Below, one piece after another: positions 61,327-64,000 of a DNA stretch of 64,000 nucleotides. The notes beneath the pieces were generated by a model, which searched no databases, was not told where the DNA came from, and saw nothing but the letters and a program-made list of their open reading frames with translations. This stretch comes from Metarhizium brunneum. Taxonomy: Eukaryota; Ascomycota; Sordariomycetes; Hypocreales; Clavicipitaceae. Position 1 is the first letter of the stretch. The number at the start of each line of letters is the position of its first letter. The stretch covers positions 4,836,001 to 4,900,000 of the forward strand of contig NC_089423.1 in NCBI RefSeq assembly GCF_013426205.1. Direction: 5' to 3'. The position numbers and the translations under genes were made by a program.

Positions 61327-62933
61327 TTTCACTGTGGGAGATTGTGGGTAGTTTCCGGTCTTTCTATTTCAAGATCTGGCGATAGCGTGTATCGTCGGAA
61401 GTCATGGGCCGTGTGTGCATTGCTTAATCATTCGGGAGCAATGTGCTCGTCACTAGTTGACAGGTTTTGGGCCCGAGGAGCGCAACCTGCGTTGTCTAAA
61501 GCTGAGCCAAGGACGGAAATTGGCTGCAGGCAGTCCATAAATTGTGACGACGGTGGCTGCAGATTGCATCCAGTTCAACGCGCGTTGCGTCAATGGGGTT
61601 GTGTTGCAGTTGCTGATGATGACGGAATGAAATTTGCATGTCTGGCTTTGGAAAAGGATGGTCTGGCGGTGCAGGTGCATTGCTGTGGTGGAGACTTGGC
61701 AACTGCAACCAGGTGCAGGGCCGGTATTTCAACCAACTGGCGGTACGTACCAGTTACTAGCGTCTGGTCAACTGGTGCAATAAAACGGTCTCTGGGCCAA
61801 AGACTCGAGGTCAACCTCAGTGCTGGTTGTGAGCCGGCACACCTTCAACGTTCAATGCTCTCCAACTTGTCGTGTTCCGTCGGTCCCTGGTCAAACATTG
61901 AACATGGCAGTTGATTATTTGATGCTCTGTGCTCAGGACCTCTGTGCCATCAATGGTCACGGTCATGGATGGCCCGGCTGCCGCCAGCCAAGTCCAAGTC
62001 CCTTTGTGTTGCCTGCAGCAATGCGAAAGCCAGCCCCAATTCCGACCCCAACATGATGCATGAGGCCTGCGACTCTCGGCCAACGGTCTCGTCTGATGTC
62101 GTCCCATGTCAACCGTAAGAATCACCTAGTTGGTAATTTGTTCTACGACAATTTGCTCACTCAAAGAATAGTTGATGCATAGCGCACGTTGGGCACCGTT
62201 GGGTATGCCCGTACTATGTCCAAGTCACCAAGCCGCTGCCATGGGCGCACCCGCGGGACGATGTGATCAAGTTGCAAAATGTTGGTCTTTTTAATACAGC
62301 CCAAAGGTATCGGTCTTCTTCACTTGGTCTTGGGCTCAAGTGCTCGCTAGAAGCAGCATGTGGTCCGGCGCATGCGTCTCGGCGCAAAGAGCATGCATAT
62401 CCTGCAGTTCCTCTGATCTGGCAACACGTGTCGTTGCCTCACCTTTGCCCCATTCTTGGCCGCATCCCCGTCCTGGTTACTCTTGTAGAAAGGCGAAAAG
62501 GTGAGCTGGTGAAGGGAGACGAAGATCACGAGGCGCCAGGGCAAGAGGACGAGAAGAGACGCAGCCAGGGCAGTCTCGGTACGTACAACGACAGAGCCCG
62601 AAGGCGGTCCCTGCCAAGTTTGGTCATCATAATGCGAAGTTATATTGACTGTGTGGGATTCCACGCAGTGTGACATTGATCAAATTATCGACCGTTACCT
62701 CATGCTTTGGACACATGTGCCCTCTCCTGGGCCCGACTCCTATTCTCCCACCCCGGCTGCAACACGCTCACTGGACAGCAGCTCGAGGGGGGGGATCTGA
62801 TGACTGTCGAAGCATTTATAAGTGTAATTTTGCCATTTCCCGTTCCTTGGTCCTGGTCTAGAATCCTCGTTTGAACCATTATGGCTTGCCTACGCAAGAC
62901 TATGACAGTGTTTCTCAGCACCATTCCGCAACA
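61327..62933. other. About 1.6 kb between divergent genes
   Basis: Promoters of GatB (left) and the DUF6594-like gene (right) must lie here. TTTATAAG near 62815 is a possible TATA element for the right gene. No coding unit is convincing. Confidence 0.5.
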
Positions 62934-64000
62934 ATGAGCAACGCCAGCGAAACATGTGAGCCATTACAGGACCCAGAGGTCCCTGCTAATGGCCAGCATG
63001 CTCAAAACGATGACCAAGCTTCTGTTACCCCAGCCGAGGCGGTTGAAGATTCTTGTGAAGTTGCAAAAGGGGCACAGGGAGGACCATCTCCTGGCATTGT
63101 TGACGACAGTAACAATTCTGTTGCGTCAAACCATATCCCCTCTGCTTCTGCTTCTTCTTCCCCTTTGGAAATTATCTCCCCCCGCCCTTCCCCTCATGCT
63201 CCTAGCAGTACCGTCATGCCAGCCACAGTGGATGAGTGTTTCGACGAGGACGACCCCGGGGCTCAGCTCGATGCCGCCGATACGCCGCCATCATCTTTCT
63301 GTGTCACTACACCACCTATCAACGAGACTCCGCTTAGCCCGAGTGCGTTGGACAAGGATGTAGAGTCTGATAAGCCAGAGATGAATACGCAGGAAGACCA
63401 GGACGAGCAACCTCCATGCCAGGTCGGCTCTCCAGATATATCTGCTCCTCAAAGCACCAACCACATACCGTCTCAGCGTCGTCCGAGTGTGATGGATTAT
63501 CTCATTTCGCCAGACTCGACAAAAAACTCTACATCTACGTCTGAGGCAAGTGGTCCCTCATCCCACAGAATTGCAAACGGGTATACCTGGTCGGATCACG
63601 GCCAGGCAGGTCATCAGCCCAGGCCGAACGGCCACCCGTTTGTATCTAGCAGCCATCAGGGCGACGACAGAAAGTCACAGCTCAGCTGGAATGGACAGCA
63701 GTCATCATTTAGGCTTGCTGATAACCCGTTAAGCATTCACAGCGATTACGGATCCGAAGTGCCTTACAGGGGAGGCTATGCCCAGCCCTACGACCGTGGC
63801 GGTTCGTCGGCTCCCCGGTCAAATGCTAGTGTTGCTCAAAGTGATGTCCACCCAGACCAGCATACAGGAACTTTCTATCCAGAGTTTGCCAACCACTTGG
63901 AAACGATGGCACCCAGCGGGTACCACCTCTTGGCGGCAAAGTTGTCCGGTGGCGCTGGCGGCCAGCCTCTCGTACCAATTTACCGTCGTTTTGACGCTCT
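62934..64000 (+). CDS. Probable DUF6594 protein, N-terminal part (3' partial)
   Basis: The frame is open from ATG 62934 to the window edge, over 355 codons with no stop or clear intron. The first ~310 residues are Ser/Pro/Asp-rich and look disordered. Near the end the sequence turns ordered: ETMAPSGYHLLAAKLSG, then LVPIYRRFDAL. That is how the DUF6594 domain of filamentous fungi starts (a GYxxLA block, then an IYRRFxxLN helix), normally followed by a coiled coil and two or three C-terminal membrane spans that would lie beyond 64000. Function is unknown for the family. Confidence 0.65.
   Translation, partial: MSNASETCEPLQDPEVPANGQHAQNDDQASVTPAEAVEDSCEVAKGAQGGPSPGIVDDSNNSVASNHIPSASASSSPLEIISPRPSPHAPSSTVMPATVDECFDEDDPGAQLDAADTPPSSFCVTTPPINETPLSPSALDKDVESDKPEMNTQEDQDEQPPCQVGSPDISAPQSTNHIPSQRRPSVMDYLISPDSTKNSTSTSEASGPSSHRIANGYTWSDHGQAGHQPRPNGHPFVSSSHQGDDRKSQLSWNGQQSSFRLADNPLSIHSDYGSEVPYRGGYAQPYDRGGSSAPRSNASVAQSDVHPDQHTGTFYPEFANHLETMAPSGYHLLAAKLSGGAGGQPLVPIYRRFDA

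Overview
The window is nuclear DNA of a filamentous ascomycete. Genes are split by short introns of 48-144 nt with GTAAGT or GTACGT-like donors and CTAAC branch sites. Intergenic spaces are long, and the protein set is fungal: a CRH-type GH16 wall enzyme, an Ady2-like acetate carrier, a Ubp2-type deubiquitinase and an alpha-aminoadipate-pathway homocitrate synthase. Protein style and the palindromic intergenic motifs suggest Sordariomycetes, probably Hypocreales, but that placement is inference.

Layout. 1-1325 (+) is the 3' part of a SERAC1/DUF676-like serine hydrolase gene. About 6 kb without a recognisable gene follows, up to an aldo/keto reductase (7648-8583, +). After another 3.4 kb gap come a membrane-anchored alpha/beta-hydrolase-like protein (12029-13627, +) and a DUF4863 / 4-hydroxylaminobenzoate lyase-like protein (14120-14758, +). 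A 249-bp MITE-like element with 33-bp perfect terminal inverted repeats lies at 15550-15798. A large Sec7-PH Arf exchange factor occupies 17732-22913 (+). It converges on two secreted-protein genes on the minus strand, a GPI-anchored CRH transglycosidase (23893-25076) and a DUF1524 HNH nuclease (25757-26542). An F-box/ankyrin protein (28797-30767, -) has a minisatellite upstream, and next to it is a fused hydantoinase/oxoprolinase-DUF917 protein (32049-35110, -).

The second half is denser. It holds a Ubp2-like ubiquitin hydrolase (36324-40444, +), a mitochondrial enoyl-CoA hydratase of the AUH type (40821-41874, -) and a homocitrate synthase (42796-45169, -) that I reconstruct with 16 exons, one of only 5 nt. 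A decayed exonuclease-like pseudogene follows (46537-47892, -). Then come a protein with a glycosylated ectodomain and seven predicted membrane spans (47993-50361, +), a mitochondrial J-protein (50586-51482, -), the Ady2-like carrier (54343-55224, +), a small mitochondrial LEA-like protein (55610-56026, -), cytosolic phenylalanyl-tRNA synthetase alpha (56760-58868, -, 10 exons) and mitochondrial GatB (59467-61326, -). The N-terminal part of a probable DUF6594 protein starts at 62934 and runs off the end.

The genes do not form one pathway or a secondary-metabolite cluster. They are mostly housekeeping genes with a few accessory ones: the lyase-like protein, the hydantoinase fusion, the secreted nuclease and the ankyrin protein. 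The strongest novelties are the homocitrate synthase micro-exons, the MITE, the pseudogene with a RIP-compatible stop, the hydantoinase-DUF917 fusion and the receptor-like seven-span protein. All exon boundaries were worked out by hand from splice signals, frame and remembered family motifs. No search or alignment was run.
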